NCBI GenBank assembly: GCA_025360565.1 | Contig: JANYBY010000026.1 | Coordinates: forward strand, 1 to 13,885 | Source: Bacteroidota bacterium | GTDB lineage: Bacteria > Bacteroidota > Bacteroidia > B-17B0 > Aurantibacillaceae | Direction of reading: 5' to 3' | DNA length: 13,885 nt | In this document: positions 5,206 to 12,647 of the stretch, piece by piece | Numbering within the stretch: the first letter of the stretch is position 1 | Layout: each line of letters starts with the position of its first letter | Notes under the pieces: generated by a model | Database searches by the model: none | What the model was told of the DNA's origin: nothing | What the model saw: only the letters and a program-made list of their open reading frames with translations | Translations under genes and position numbers: made by a program

Positions 5206-5955
5206 TTAATACCATTTTTTACCGAACACAAAACCTACGTGAAGCGTGATAATAATATTTTCGGCAGGATTGCGTGCCATTATTGGTAATGCCTTAGGAA
5301 AATAATCGATAGTAACACCGGTTTCAATTGCGCGGATAAGATTTGTATAATTGGCGTATTCAAAACTTAAATTAAATTTCGCATTTATTCCGGGGTAAAT
5401 TTTTGTTTCGGAGAGGCCTGTGGAAAATCTGCCTTTGCCTACAACGCTGTCTTGCGTAAATTCAGAACTGTTAAACTTTACTTCCTGCGCGTCAACGTTT
5501 CTGTAACCGTTAGGTAATTGATAGTAGTATGGTTTTGCAAAAGCAAATGTGGCTCCTACGCTATAAGCAAATCGAATCTCCACCGCTTTATTATCTGCCT
5601 TACCAAAAATAACATTCTGCATTCCCAAATTACCCCGCAATAAAAAACAGCTATTTAATTTGCCATACACAAAACGTTTACGGTTCTCGGCGCTGCCCGA
5701 AACTTTTACTTCTTTGGGATGCTTTAAGGTTTGAAGATCGATCTCGAAAAAAGACCTGGTTTTGGCGGTAATGTGTTTGCCCTGGCGATATAAAATTCCC
5801 CAACCCCTTGTATTTGCATAAAACTTTCCTGCTGCATCGTTTCTGTAAAGAACATTTAATGTGCTTCCTTCAGTAGATGACAATGCGTTGTTTTGTCCAA
5901 CACAAACGAAGGAAAAACCAAGCGCAAAAACCACTAAAATAATTTTATTAAACAT
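5206..5955 (-). CDS. Predicted outer-membrane beta-barrel protein, unknown function
   Basis: A 249-residue protein with a clear Sec signal peptide (KIILVVFALGFSFVCVGQ, cleavage near residue 21). The mature part alternates polar and hydrophobic residues in short strands (FFEIDLQTL, VEIRFAYSVGATFAF, KFNLSFEYANYT, IITLHVGFVFGKKWY) and ends in an aromatic residue after a strand, as outer-membrane barrels often do. It has no family motif that I recognise; I would expect a DUF-type match limited to Bacteroidota. The predicted place is the outer membrane. It is the first gene of a two-gene unit with lipA (zero bases between), although nothing in the sequence links it to lipoate. A TAAATTTG element (minus strand, 5968-5961) lies just before the ATG. 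No RBS stands out. Confidence 0.75.
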   Translation of the reverse strand: MFNKIILVVFALGFSFVCVGQNNALSSTEGSTLNVLYRNDAAGKFYANTRGWGILYRQGKHITAKTRSFFEIDLQTLKHPKEVKVSGSAENRKRFVYGKLNSCFLLRGNLGMQNVIFGKADNKAVEIRFAYSVGATFAFAKPYYYQLPNGYRNVDAQEVKFNSSEFTQDSVVGKGRFSTGLSETKIYPGINAKFNLSFEYANYTNLIRAIETGVTIDYFPKALPIMARNPAENIIITLHVGFVFGKKWY

Positions 5956-5960
5956 TATAA

Positions 5961-6000
5961 CAAATTTAAGTAATTATACAGTATAATCCTACATTTGTAG
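5961..6000. promoter_or_regulatory. Divergent promoter region with two palindromes
   Basis: Between the divergent starts at 5955 and 6017 lie a minus-strand TAAATTTG (5968-5961) and a plus-strand TACATTTG (5990-5997), both fitting TAnnTTTG. Between them is a perfect 15-base palindrome ATTATAC-A-GTATAAT (5973-5987). The plus-strand element is itself inside the short inverted repeat CTACA-TT-TGTAG (5989-6000). No clear -33 elements are seen. A regulator binding the central palindrome could control both genes, but this is inferred from position. Confidence 0.4.
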
Positions 6001-6016
6001 GCAAAACAATCATCCT

Positions 6017-6424
6017 ATGGTTACAAGTACAGTTAAATACCTTGGCGAATTAAGAACAGAAGCCACGCATATTCAATCAAATACAAAAATTTTTACCGAC
6101 GCTCCAAAAGATAATCATGGCAAAGGCGAAATGTTCTCGCCAACCGATCTAACAGCCACTTCGCTGGCATGCTGCATGATCTCGGTAATGGGAATTGTAT
6201 CCATGAAAGAAGGTATTACCCCTACGCAAGGCACTTTTGCTGAGGTTACAAAGGTAATGTATTCCGAACCGCGCCGCATTGGGGAGATCCATATTAAAAT
6301 TACCTTTCCAAAAAACAATTTTACCGATAAGGAAAAAAAGATGTACGAACACGCAGCTCATACCTGCCCTGTTGCTAAAAGTTTACATCCTGATGTGAAA
6401 CAAATAGTTGAATTTATCTGGTAA
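6017..6424 (+). CDS. OsmC family protein (thiol peroxidase-like)
   Basis: A 135-residue OsmC/YhfA-type protein. The family forms homodimers that reduce organic hydroperoxides with two cysteines in the cytoplasm. The first cysteine motif is SPTDLTATSLACCMISVMGI (Cys52 and Cys53) on the central helix, and the second is HTCPVAKSL (Cys117); this pair is the usual peroxidatic and resolving arrangement. IHIKITFP and the DKEKKMYEHAA helix also fit. Length is normal. The start ATG at 6017 lies 19 bases after a TACATTTG -7 element. The flippase gene follows 34 bases downstream on the same strand and could be co-transcribed. Some YhfA-like members have no proven peroxidase activity, so substrate and role are open. 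Confidence 0.9.
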   Translation: MVTSTVKYLGELRTEATHIQSNTKIFTDAPKDNHGKGEMFSPTDLTATSLACCMISVMGIVSMKEGITPTQGTFAEVTKVMYSEPRRIGEIHIKITFPKNNFTDKEKKMYEHAAHTCPVAKSLHPDVKQIVEFIW

Positions 6425-6458
6425 AATAAATAACCTTAATTAACGTTTATAATAGGTT

Positions 6459-7709
6459 ATGTTTAGAAACATATTACAAAGTTTATTTACCAAAGGCTTT
6501 GTTGCCATAATTAATTTTTTTTTGTTAATTATTTCGGCGCGTTATTTAGGCGCAAGTTCGCGGGGCGAAATAAGTATTTTAGTGCTTAACATCACCATCA
6601 TTCAAATAATAAATGAGGTGTATACAGGTTACAGCCTCATTTATTTTATCCCTAAATACGATCTTAAAAAAATATTTATTACCGGTATTGGGTACACATT
6701 TTTAGCTACCAGTTTCGGTAACAGTATTTTTTCAATTTTACACAGGCAATTGCCGGGCAACGAATGGCTCAGTTATCTTATTTCGCTGATCGTAATTTTA
6801 AATACTTTTAATTGTGTTATTATTTTGGGTAAAGAAAAAATTACTTTATACAATTTTTTAAGTTTTTTGCAGCCCGGCCTGCTTTTGCTTGGCTTGATCT
6901 TTTCCATTTTTGTATTGCACAATTACACCATCGAAGCTTATTTGTGGCCCATGCTCATTTCATTTTTCATTTCGTTTCTGATCTCGTTTGCAGCCGCCAT
7001 AAAATTGATTGGCGTAAGCGTTAAAACCAATTTGTGTGAACACAGATCCATTTTTATTTATGGGTTTATTTGCCAAATGGGCGTATTAATGTATATTTTA
7101 TGCAACCGCTACAGCTATTATTTATTACCCGATAACGCCAAAGTTGGTTTATACGCTTTATCAAGCTCGCTTATTGAATCTGTTTTAATCATCAGCAACG
7201 GAATTTCGCCTGTATTGCTTGCCAGAGTAGCAAACCAGGGCAATACAGAAAAAAGCGCTGAAATGACCCAAACCTTAAGCAAGGCAAGTGTTTTGTTCAG
7301 TTTTTTGGCAATTGTAATTATTTTTTTATTACCCGAAAGTTTTTTTGTTTACATTTTAGGGGATGGATTTGTGGGTACTAAAAATTTAATGCTGTTGTAT
7401 GCTCCCGGAATTTTAATGATCAGTTTTTTTGGAATAATAAGTAATTATTTTTCGGCCATAGGCAAATTAAAACTGGTTTTGGTATGCAACAGCTTCGGTT
7501 TTATTGCCACGCTTATACTTGCGCCCTACTTTGTAAATAAATATGGTATTGAAGGCGCGGCTTATTCGGCAAACATTTCCTATCTGATCATTGCCATCGC
7601 TATTTATTTCGGGTTTTTTATCACCAATAAACTTACTTTAAAACGCGTACTTTCTTTTAAGCAGGATTATAAGAACCTGAAAGAGCTGGTTTCTTCAAAG
7701 GCGGATTAA
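6459..7709 (+). CDS. Oligosaccharide flippase family protein (Wzx-like, MOP superfamily)
   Basis: A 416-residue integral inner-membrane protein with about 12 hydrophobic segments throughout. The N terminus LFTKGFVAIINFFLLIISAR, followed by YLGASSRGEISIL, is the characteristic opening of polysaccharide flippases (small amphipathic start, first membrane span, then YLG...RGE). The C-terminal half has the usual repeat (LLYAPGILMISFFGIISNYF, IGKLKLVL, YGIEGAAYSANISY). Members flip lipid-linked glycans across the inner membrane for O-antigen, capsule or exopolysaccharide. No glycosyltransferase or polymerase gene is near, so this copy stands alone and its glycan cannot be named. The ATG at 6459 starts a membrane protein at the expected place; a weak purine-rich AATAGG lies just before it. 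Confidence 0.88.
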   Translation: MFRNILQSLFTKGFVAIINFFLLIISARYLGASSRGEISILVLNITIIQIINEVYTGYSLIYFIPKYDLKKIFITGIGYTFLATSFGNSIFSILHRQLPGNEWLSYLISLIVILNTFNCVIILGKEKITLYNFLSFLQPGLLLLGLIFSIFVLHNYTIEAYLWPMLISFFISFLISFAAAIKLIGVSVKTNLCEHRSIFIYGFICQMGVLMYILCNRYSYYLLPDNAKVGLYALSSSLIESVLIISNGISPVLLARVANQGNTEKSAEMTQTLSKASVLFSFLAIVIIFLLPESFFVYILGDGFVGTKNLMLLYAPGILMISFFGIISNYFSAIGKLKLVLVCNSFGFIATLILAPYFVNKYGIEGAAYSANISYLIIAIAIYFGFFITNKLTLKRVLSFKQDYKNLKELVSSKAD

Positions 7710-7741
7710 ACAACCACGGAGCTTTGCTACAGGATATTTTG

Positions 7742-7877
7742 CCACTAATTTCACGAATTAACACGAATCCTTAGTTACAAAAATTACTCCAATCTATGTA
7801 AACTGGATTAGATTATATAAACACAGATTAGTGAAATTTTACCACTTAGATAAGTGAAAATTAGTGGAATTAGTGTC
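7742..7877. repeat. Repeat-rich intergenic spacer with inverted units
   Basis: The 184-base spacer between convergent genes (7710-7893) has no ORF of interest. CCACTAATTTCACGAATTAA begins at 7742, and a related inverted copy (AAGTGAAAATTAGTGG) ends at 7867; GATTAGTGAAATTTTACCAC at 7826 is a further relative. A perfect CACTTA-GA-TAAGTG palindrome sits at 7843-7856. The sequence resembles 'TTCGTGAAATTAGTGGC' units that I recall as dispersed in many Bacteroidota genomes. It may act as a bidirectional transcription-end structure, but it lacks a GC-rich stem. Confidence 0.5.
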
Positions 7878-7893
7878 TAAAAATTGGGGAAAG

Positions 7894-9576
7894 CTATTTC
7901 GGATGTTTCCCGTAAACCATCAGCTTCATCTGCTGATCCTTGCGGTAAATATCCAGGTTCAAATGCAGCTTTAAACTGCTGTCGGCACTCGCGGTGTAAT
8001 AACGCACATAAATGGGCAAAGGTTTTCGCAAATTAATTTTTTCTTGCTTTTCCCTTATAAAATATGCGTTCAAAGTATCGTACGGTAGTTTTAAAGTATC
8101 TTCCCTGATCAAAAAACGCGCCAGTTCGAAATATTTTTCAATACGAATACATCCATGACTCTGATACCGGTAAAAAGTTTTAAAATAACGTTTGCTGTTG
8201 GTGTCGTGCAAATACACGCCGTATTTGTTATTGAAATTAAATTTACAAATACCCAAACTATTTTCATCACCTATTCGTTGCCTGAATCTTACGGGTAAAT
8301 ATTCTTTATTATAGCGTTTCCAATTCAATTTTCCGAGATTGGTTATGGGCTCGCCCTTTCCGTTTATTACTTCAAAATTATGTTTGTGCAAATAATTGGT
8401 ATCTCGTTGTACCATCGGTAATATTTCTTTCCATGCAATAGAATAAGGCACATTCCAATAAGGATATATGAGCATGTAATTTATTTTGCTTCTTAGCGTT
8501 GGGGTTTGATGATCGGGTTTACCAACCACTACTTTACTGTTTAAAACCAGCGTATCTAATTTATGTTTTTTATCCCACTCAAAAATATTTATTTCGGCCG
8601 AAGGAATATTTACGATCGCGTATTTTTCGGGATATTTACCCGGTTCCCATCGCCAATGCTCTAATGCCATTTCCATTTGGCGGATGGTTTCTTCTTTATT
8701 CAACCCTAAAGCTTGCCTTGTATATTTACCCAATTTACCATCGGGATCAAGGCTAAACTTTTTTTGAAATGATTTTAATGCCTTTGCCAATTTAAGGCTG
8801 TCGTTAAGTTTCAGCGTATCGTTATAATCGCCTGTATAAATTAAACGTTTTTTTATTTCTTGCTTTAATTTTAACGTATCTGTAATATTTAAAAACGAAA
8901 TACTATCCCAGTTTAATTTTTCGTTCTCCAAAATATAAGTAGCAAGTGCCTTTTTTAAAAAGTGATAGCCGTCATGTTTTGGTTCAAGCGAATCAAGTGC
9001 GCGCTTTATTTTATTTTTATCCAGACCAAATTTTAAAATAGCTGTCCAATTAGTGTCCAGTTTTTTCGGGTTCCATTCCGGTAAAATGGTATCGGGATTG
9101 AATCTCCCTTTATTTACATGCGCACCGAATTTTAAATACGCATCGGTTAAAAGCACTTCAAATTCGGCAAGTCCCGAAACGTTATATGCGCTGTCCTTTT
9201 TATCAAAAAAATTATTCTCAAGTGTATCCAATCGTTTAAAATGATAGTCGTTAGGATACAAGCCGTAAGCTCTGCCATTGCGAATGACCGAGAAGAGTGA
9301 ATCGCCAAGCGCGGTTAACTTGCCTTTATCTGAAAAGATCAATTTATTGGGAACGCCAATATTTTTAAAAAAGCGGTAAGTAATAAGTGTGTCTGAATTA
9401 ATGATCAGTAAAGTATCGCCCAGCGAATTGGCGTAAAAATTTTTAAGAATACTTAAAGCTTCAACGTTTACATTCTGAACCAGCCTGACCTCTATTTTTT
9501 TTGTAAGGTTATTGGGGTCGTTTTTACACGACCAAAAAAATAAAACACCGAAAAATATTACTAGTTTACTTTTCAA
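7894..9576 (-). CDS. L,D-transpeptidase lipoprotein (YcbB/LdtD-like)
   Basis: L,D-transpeptidases form 3-3 cross-links in peptidoglycan or attach proteins to it, in the periplasm. The 560-residue product starts with a lipoprotein signal (KSKLVIFFGVLFFWSC, lipid-modified Cys17). A scaffold region follows (residues about 60-260, LYPNDYHF and VLLTDAYLKF), then a peptidoglycan-binding module (KALKSFQKKFSLDPDGKLGK, about 265-290). The YkuD catalytic domain at about 315-510 has His457 (VYLHDTN) and SHGCIR with catalytic Cys476. The start codon is TTG at 9576-9574; no ATG or GTG occurs between the upstream in-frame stop at 9597-9595 and this point, and the signal peptide needs this N terminus. A TAATTTTG element (minus strand, 9613-9606) is a candidate promoter giving a leader of about 25 bases. 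Confidence 0.92.
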   Translation of the reverse strand: MKSKLVIFFGVLFFWSCKNDPNNLTKKIEVRLVQNVNVEALSILKNFYANSLGDTLLIINSDTLITYRFFKNIGVPNKLIFSDKGKLTALGDSLFSVIRNGRAYGLYPNDYHFKRLDTLENNFFDKKDSAYNVSGLAEFEVLLTDAYLKFGAHVNKGRFNPDTILPEWNPKKLDTNWTAILKFGLDKNKIKRALDSLEPKHDGYHFLKKALATYILENEKLNWDSISFLNITDTLKLKQEIKKRLIYTGDYNDTLKLNDSLKLAKALKSFQKKFSLDPDGKLGKYTRQALGLNKEETIRQMEMALEHWRWEPGKYPEKYAIVNIPSAEINIFEWDKKHKLDTLVLNSKVVVGKPDHQTPTLRSKINYMLIYPYWNVPYSIAWKEILPMVQRDTNYLHKHNFEVINGKGEPITNLGKLNWKRYNKEYLPVRFRQRIGDENSLGICKFNFNNKYGVYLHDTNSKRYFKTFYRYQSHGCIRIEKYFELARFLIREDTLKLPYDTLNAYFIREKQEKINLRKPLPIYVRYYTASADSSLKLHLNLDIYRKDQQMKLMVYGKHPK

Positions 9577-9605
9577 AAAAATTGCGGCTATAAGTTAGCG
9601 CAAAA

Positions 9606-9613
9606 CAAAATTA
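9606..9613 (-). promoter_or_regulatory. Candidate -7 promoter element of the L,D-transpeptidase gene
   Basis: Minus-strand TAATTTTG fits TAnnTTTG and lies 30 bases before the TTG start, in the 52-base gap after the substrate-binding protein gene. No convincing -33 element is found, so confidence is low. Confidence 0.3.
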
Positions 9614-9628
9614 AAGTTTTAAAATGAA

Positions 9629-11284
9629 TTATTTAGGCACATTTTCCTTGGTCACCGTTTTCAGGTTCAAAAGGTTCATGGGGTTGGTAGTTAAGCCTTT
9701 TATATTATGATGCACCAAGCGCACCACCTGATCGTAATACAAGGGTATCACGGGCGCGTCGTCCACTATCATTTGATCCATTTGCTGGTATAAGCTTGTT
9801 TTAACAGAATCGCTGTTCTCTTTTAACACTTTTTCAAAAGCCTTATCAAATTCGGCATTCTTGTAATGGAAATAATTTACGCCTTGCGGGCAAAAGTTTT
9901 TGCTGTAAAATAAATTCATAAAATTTTCCTCATCGGCATAATCCCCGATCCATGATTTTTTAAACATGTTGTATTCACAGCTATTCACCGCTTGCCTTAG
10001 TACCGACGTTTTTTCGATGCTTATCTGGATCTTAATATTATTTTCGGCCAATTGCGATTGAATAAATTCAACCTGTTTGCCAAAATTATCGGTAGTGTTC
10101 AACGTTATCTCAGGCAATCCTTTCCCATTGGGAAAACCCGCCTCAGAAAGTAATGCTCTTACTTTATCGGGATCGTAATTATATCCTTTCACCTTTTCCG
10201 CATTATAACTCTTCATGCCGCGCGGAATAAATCCGGCGTGAGCCGGCGTGCCAATATTACTCCGTAAATATTTTATCAGTTTATCCCTGTCAAAAGCATA
10301 ATTAATTGCCCTGCGAATTGCTTTTAATTTTAAAGGTGAGTTTTTTACGATCGCGATATTTTCATCAATTAAAATGCCGATATAATCTGTTTTTAAAAAT
10401 GTTTCCTTTTGCAAATAAAATTTTTTGCCAAACTCATCTTTTAAATTCCCATCCTTATCCAATGGCGAATTGCTGCTAAACGCGTCCACCCCGCTTAGCA
10501 TGTCAAACCTGCCCTTCAGCAATTCCATAAAAGCGGTTTCTTTATCTTTTACAAACGAAACGGTTACCGCGTCAAGAAATGGCAGCCTGTTTCCTTTTTC
10601 ATCACGTTCAAAATAATTATTGTTTTTTATCATGATCAATTTCGTTCCATCTTCCCACAATTTAAACGTGAATGGGCCGGTACCAACCGGATTTCTTCTG
10701 AATTCTAATTTATAATGTTCAATCGCTTCAAATGGAATAACACTGAAAAATTTCATGGTAAGCACACTTAAAAAAGGGCTGAAAGGTTCTTTTAAATAAA
10801 TTTTAAGAGTTGAGTCGTTCTCGGCTACAAAACCTTTGTATAAACTTTTTTCAGAGCGGTCAATATTCGTTAACAGCGTGGTGGCGCTGCTCACTTTACT
10901 ATCGAAAAGCCGATCGAAACTGAATACAAAATCTTTCGCAATAACTTTTCTTCCTTTGCCGCCGTTCTCAAAACAAACGTTATCATGAAAATAAACATCA
11001 CTTCGTAAATTGAATGTGTAGATCAAACCATCGTCGCTCACCCCAAATTTATGCGCAATGCAGGGGATAACATTTAATTTATCGTCCATTTGTACCAAAC
11101 CGTTGAACAATTGGTTTACGGGACAAATATTTTCGAAATTACCGGCCGTGGCTGGATCAAGGGAAGTTACCCCGTTCATTTCATTATAACTAAAAATAGT
11201 ACGGTTATCGTTTTCTTTTTCGGTTGTTTTACACGAAAAAATAAAAACAAAAAAAAGCAGTGATAAATAAAGGGAGTAACGCAT
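9629..11284 (-). CDS. ABC transporter substrate-binding lipoprotein (family 5, peptide type)
   Basis: A 551-residue OppA/DppA-type binding protein that would capture oligopeptides or similar solutes for an ABC importer, tethered to a membrane in the periplasm. The chosen ATG at 11284 gives an ideal lipoprotein signal, MRYSLYLSLLFFVFIFSC, with lipid-modified Cys18; an in-frame ATG 14 codons earlier (11326) would put a poor hydrophilic start in front of it. Family marks are SLDPATAGNFEN, LVQMDDKLNVIPCIAHKF (the usual 'L.....G.....LA..W' region), YTFNLRSDVYFHDN, FSFDRLF, NPVGTGPF, AIRRAINYAFDRDKLI and the C-terminal YQQMDQMIVDDAPVIPLYY. No permease or ATPase gene is adjacent, so its partners are encoded elsewhere. 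Confidence 0.93.
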   Translation of the reverse strand: MRYSLYLSLLFFVFIFSCKTTEKENDNRTIFSYNEMNGVTSLDPATAGNFENICPVNQLFNGLVQMDDKLNVIPCIAHKFGVSDDGLIYTFNLRSDVYFHDNVCFENGGKGRKVIAKDFVFSFDRLFDSKVSSATTLLTNIDRSEKSLYKGFVAENDSTLKIYLKEPFSPFLSVLTMKFFSVIPFEAIEHYKLEFRRNPVGTGPFTFKLWEDGTKLIMIKNNNYFERDEKGNRLPFLDAVTVSFVKDKETAFMELLKGRFDMLSGVDAFSSNSPLDKDGNLKDEFGKKFYLQKETFLKTDYIGILIDENIAIVKNSPLKLKAIRRAINYAFDRDKLIKYLRSNIGTPAHAGFIPRGMKSYNAEKVKGYNYDPDKVRALLSEAGFPNGKGLPEITLNTTDNFGKQVEFIQSQLAENNIKIQISIEKTSVLRQAVNSCEYNMFKKSWIGDYADEENFMNLFYSKNFCPQGVNYFHYKNAEFDKAFEKVLKENSDSVKTSLYQQMDQMIVDDAPVIPLYYDQVVRLVHHNIKGLTTNPMNLLNLKTVTKENVPK

Positions 11285-11366
11285 ACTACAAATATGCAAT
11301 TTCAAGAGGCTTAATAACTCGGGCAATTATTCAATTATGCACATACAGATGTGAAAAAGAAAGAGT

Positions 11367-12602
11367 TTAAGGCGTTACGGCGGTAGGGTCCTTTTCCTTT
11401 TTAGCGGCATCAAAATCAAAACTGATAGAAATACGCCAGGTTCGTTGAAGTGGATTATTTAACAGAGTAGGAATTAAAAAAGAACCATCGATATTAATAA
11501 CACTGTATTTTACACCCATACCCACTGTAAAGAACTGGCGAGAACCTTTTGTTTTAGGTTCGTGAAAATATCCGGCCCTAACTGCAAAAACATTGTTATA
11601 CCAATATTCAACCCCGGTACTGATATTGATCTCTTGCATTTCTTCTTTAAATCCTCCGGGTGCATCGCCAAATGATTGTAAGATACCCTGCGCCACAGGA
11701 ACATTCGGGTTTTTTCCTTTTAAAATAACTTTTGCGCCGGTAGCAGGGTCAATTGCCTGAACTAACTGCCCTGTTGTTGGATCGGTGGTGTATGAATAAA
11801 TTGGCGGTGTTGGAACCAACAGTTTATTAAAATCTACGTAAAAACCAAAAGAGTTATATTCATCTAAATGCAGTTTTAATCCGCCACCCAAACGCATATT
11901 CATGGGAATAAAATTTTGATCGTTTGAATATTTAATTTTGGCGCCAATATTGGTAAAAGCCAAACCTGCGGTAGCCACGGCTTTTTTCTCGCCAAGTTTA
12001 AACGAATTACTTTTATAAAACATGGTTAAATCAACCGCCGCAGTGGTTGCGGCGTTACCCTGACTACCATTAAAATAAACACGACTGATGCTCGAATTAA
12101 TAACGCGCATGGCTATTCCCATAGAAAAATTCTTCGACAATTTTTGCGAAAAAGCCAAATCAACAGCAAATTCGTTGGGTTTAAAATCACCCGTTTTTAC
12201 ACCGGTTGCATTGGTTAACTCAATATTACCCAAACTAAAATAACGCAGGGATGTGCCAATAACGCTGTTCCCTTTTTTATCAATTTTATAATAACCCGAT
12301 AAATAATACAAATTAATGTCGGGTACCAAATTGCGTAACCAAGGGGTAACGGTAAAACCAACCCCCATTTTTTTCTCCGCAAAAGCTAATTTACTTCCGT
12401 TCCAGTGAATAGAATTTATATCCGGATCGGTTGCAGCCCCGCAATCGCCCAACGCGCCTTGTTTTGCATCGGGACTAATTAATAAAAAAGGAACAGCTGT
12501 AGTGATGGGGTTAATGGTTTGTCCTGACAAAGCGGAGGCACTGATTTGTGCTGAACTATTTTTTGCGATTAAAACACTTAATATAATACCTAATTTTTTC
12601 AT
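11367..12602 (-). CDS. porV: Type IX secretion system outer-membrane protein PorV (LptO)
   Basis: PorV is a FadL-like 14-strand outer-membrane barrel that takes T9SS cargo from the SprA (Sov) translocon and passes it to the PorU sortase. The 411-residue product has a signal peptide (MKKLGIILSVLIAKNSSAQ) and the family hallmark near the mature N terminus: SPDAKQGALGDCGAATDPD at 43-61 followed by HWNGSKLAF at 66-74. Later strands include GVEYWYNNVFAVRAGYFHEP and QFFTVGMGVKYSVINIDGSF, the usual C-terminal barrel repeats, before NNPLQRTWRISISFDF. A Pro/Thr-rich loop near residues 265-300 (PIYSYTTDPTTGQLVQ) is the less conserved part. It follows porU on the same strand after a 45-base gap, the gene order conserved across Bacteroidota. 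Confidence 0.95.
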   Translation of the reverse strand: MKKLGIILSVLIAKNSSAQISASALSGQTINPITTAVPFLLISPDAKQGALGDCGAATDPDINSIHWNGSKLAFAEKKMGVGFTVTPWLRNLVPDINLYYLSGYYKIDKKGNSVIGTSLRYFSLGNIELTNATGVKTGDFKPNEFAVDLAFSQKLSKNFSMGIAMRVINSSISRVYFNGSQGNAATTAAVDLTMFYKSNSFKLGEKKAVATAGLAFTNIGAKIKYSNDQNFIPMNMRLGGGLKLHLDEYNSFGFYVDFNKLLVPTPPIYSYTTDPTTGQLVQAIDPATGAKVILKGKNPNVPVAQGILQSFGDAPGGFKEEMQEINISTGVEYWYNNVFAVRAGYFHEPKTKGSRQFFTVGMGVKYSVINIDGSFLIPTLLNNPLQRTWRISISFDFDAAKKEKDPTAVTP

Positions 12603-12647
12603 CTGTCTTTTTTCAGCGGCGTACCCTTTAAGAGTATGCCAAATTTA

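Noticed and set aside
4342..5955. Idea that the barrel gene and lipA, with the nearby T9SS debris, form a defence or secretion island
   Set aside because: lipA is a housekeeping gene with all family motifs, the barrel protein has no effector or defence motif, and no nuclease, integrase or transposase is present.
6115..6361. Minus-strand ORFs inside the OsmC gene
   Set aside because: Two overlapping frames antisense to a complete, conserved OsmC protein.
11282..11326. Longer N terminus of the substrate-binding protein starting at 11326
   Set aside because: The extra 14 residues precede a perfect lipoprotein signal peptide and would spoil it, so the ATG at 11284 is preferred.
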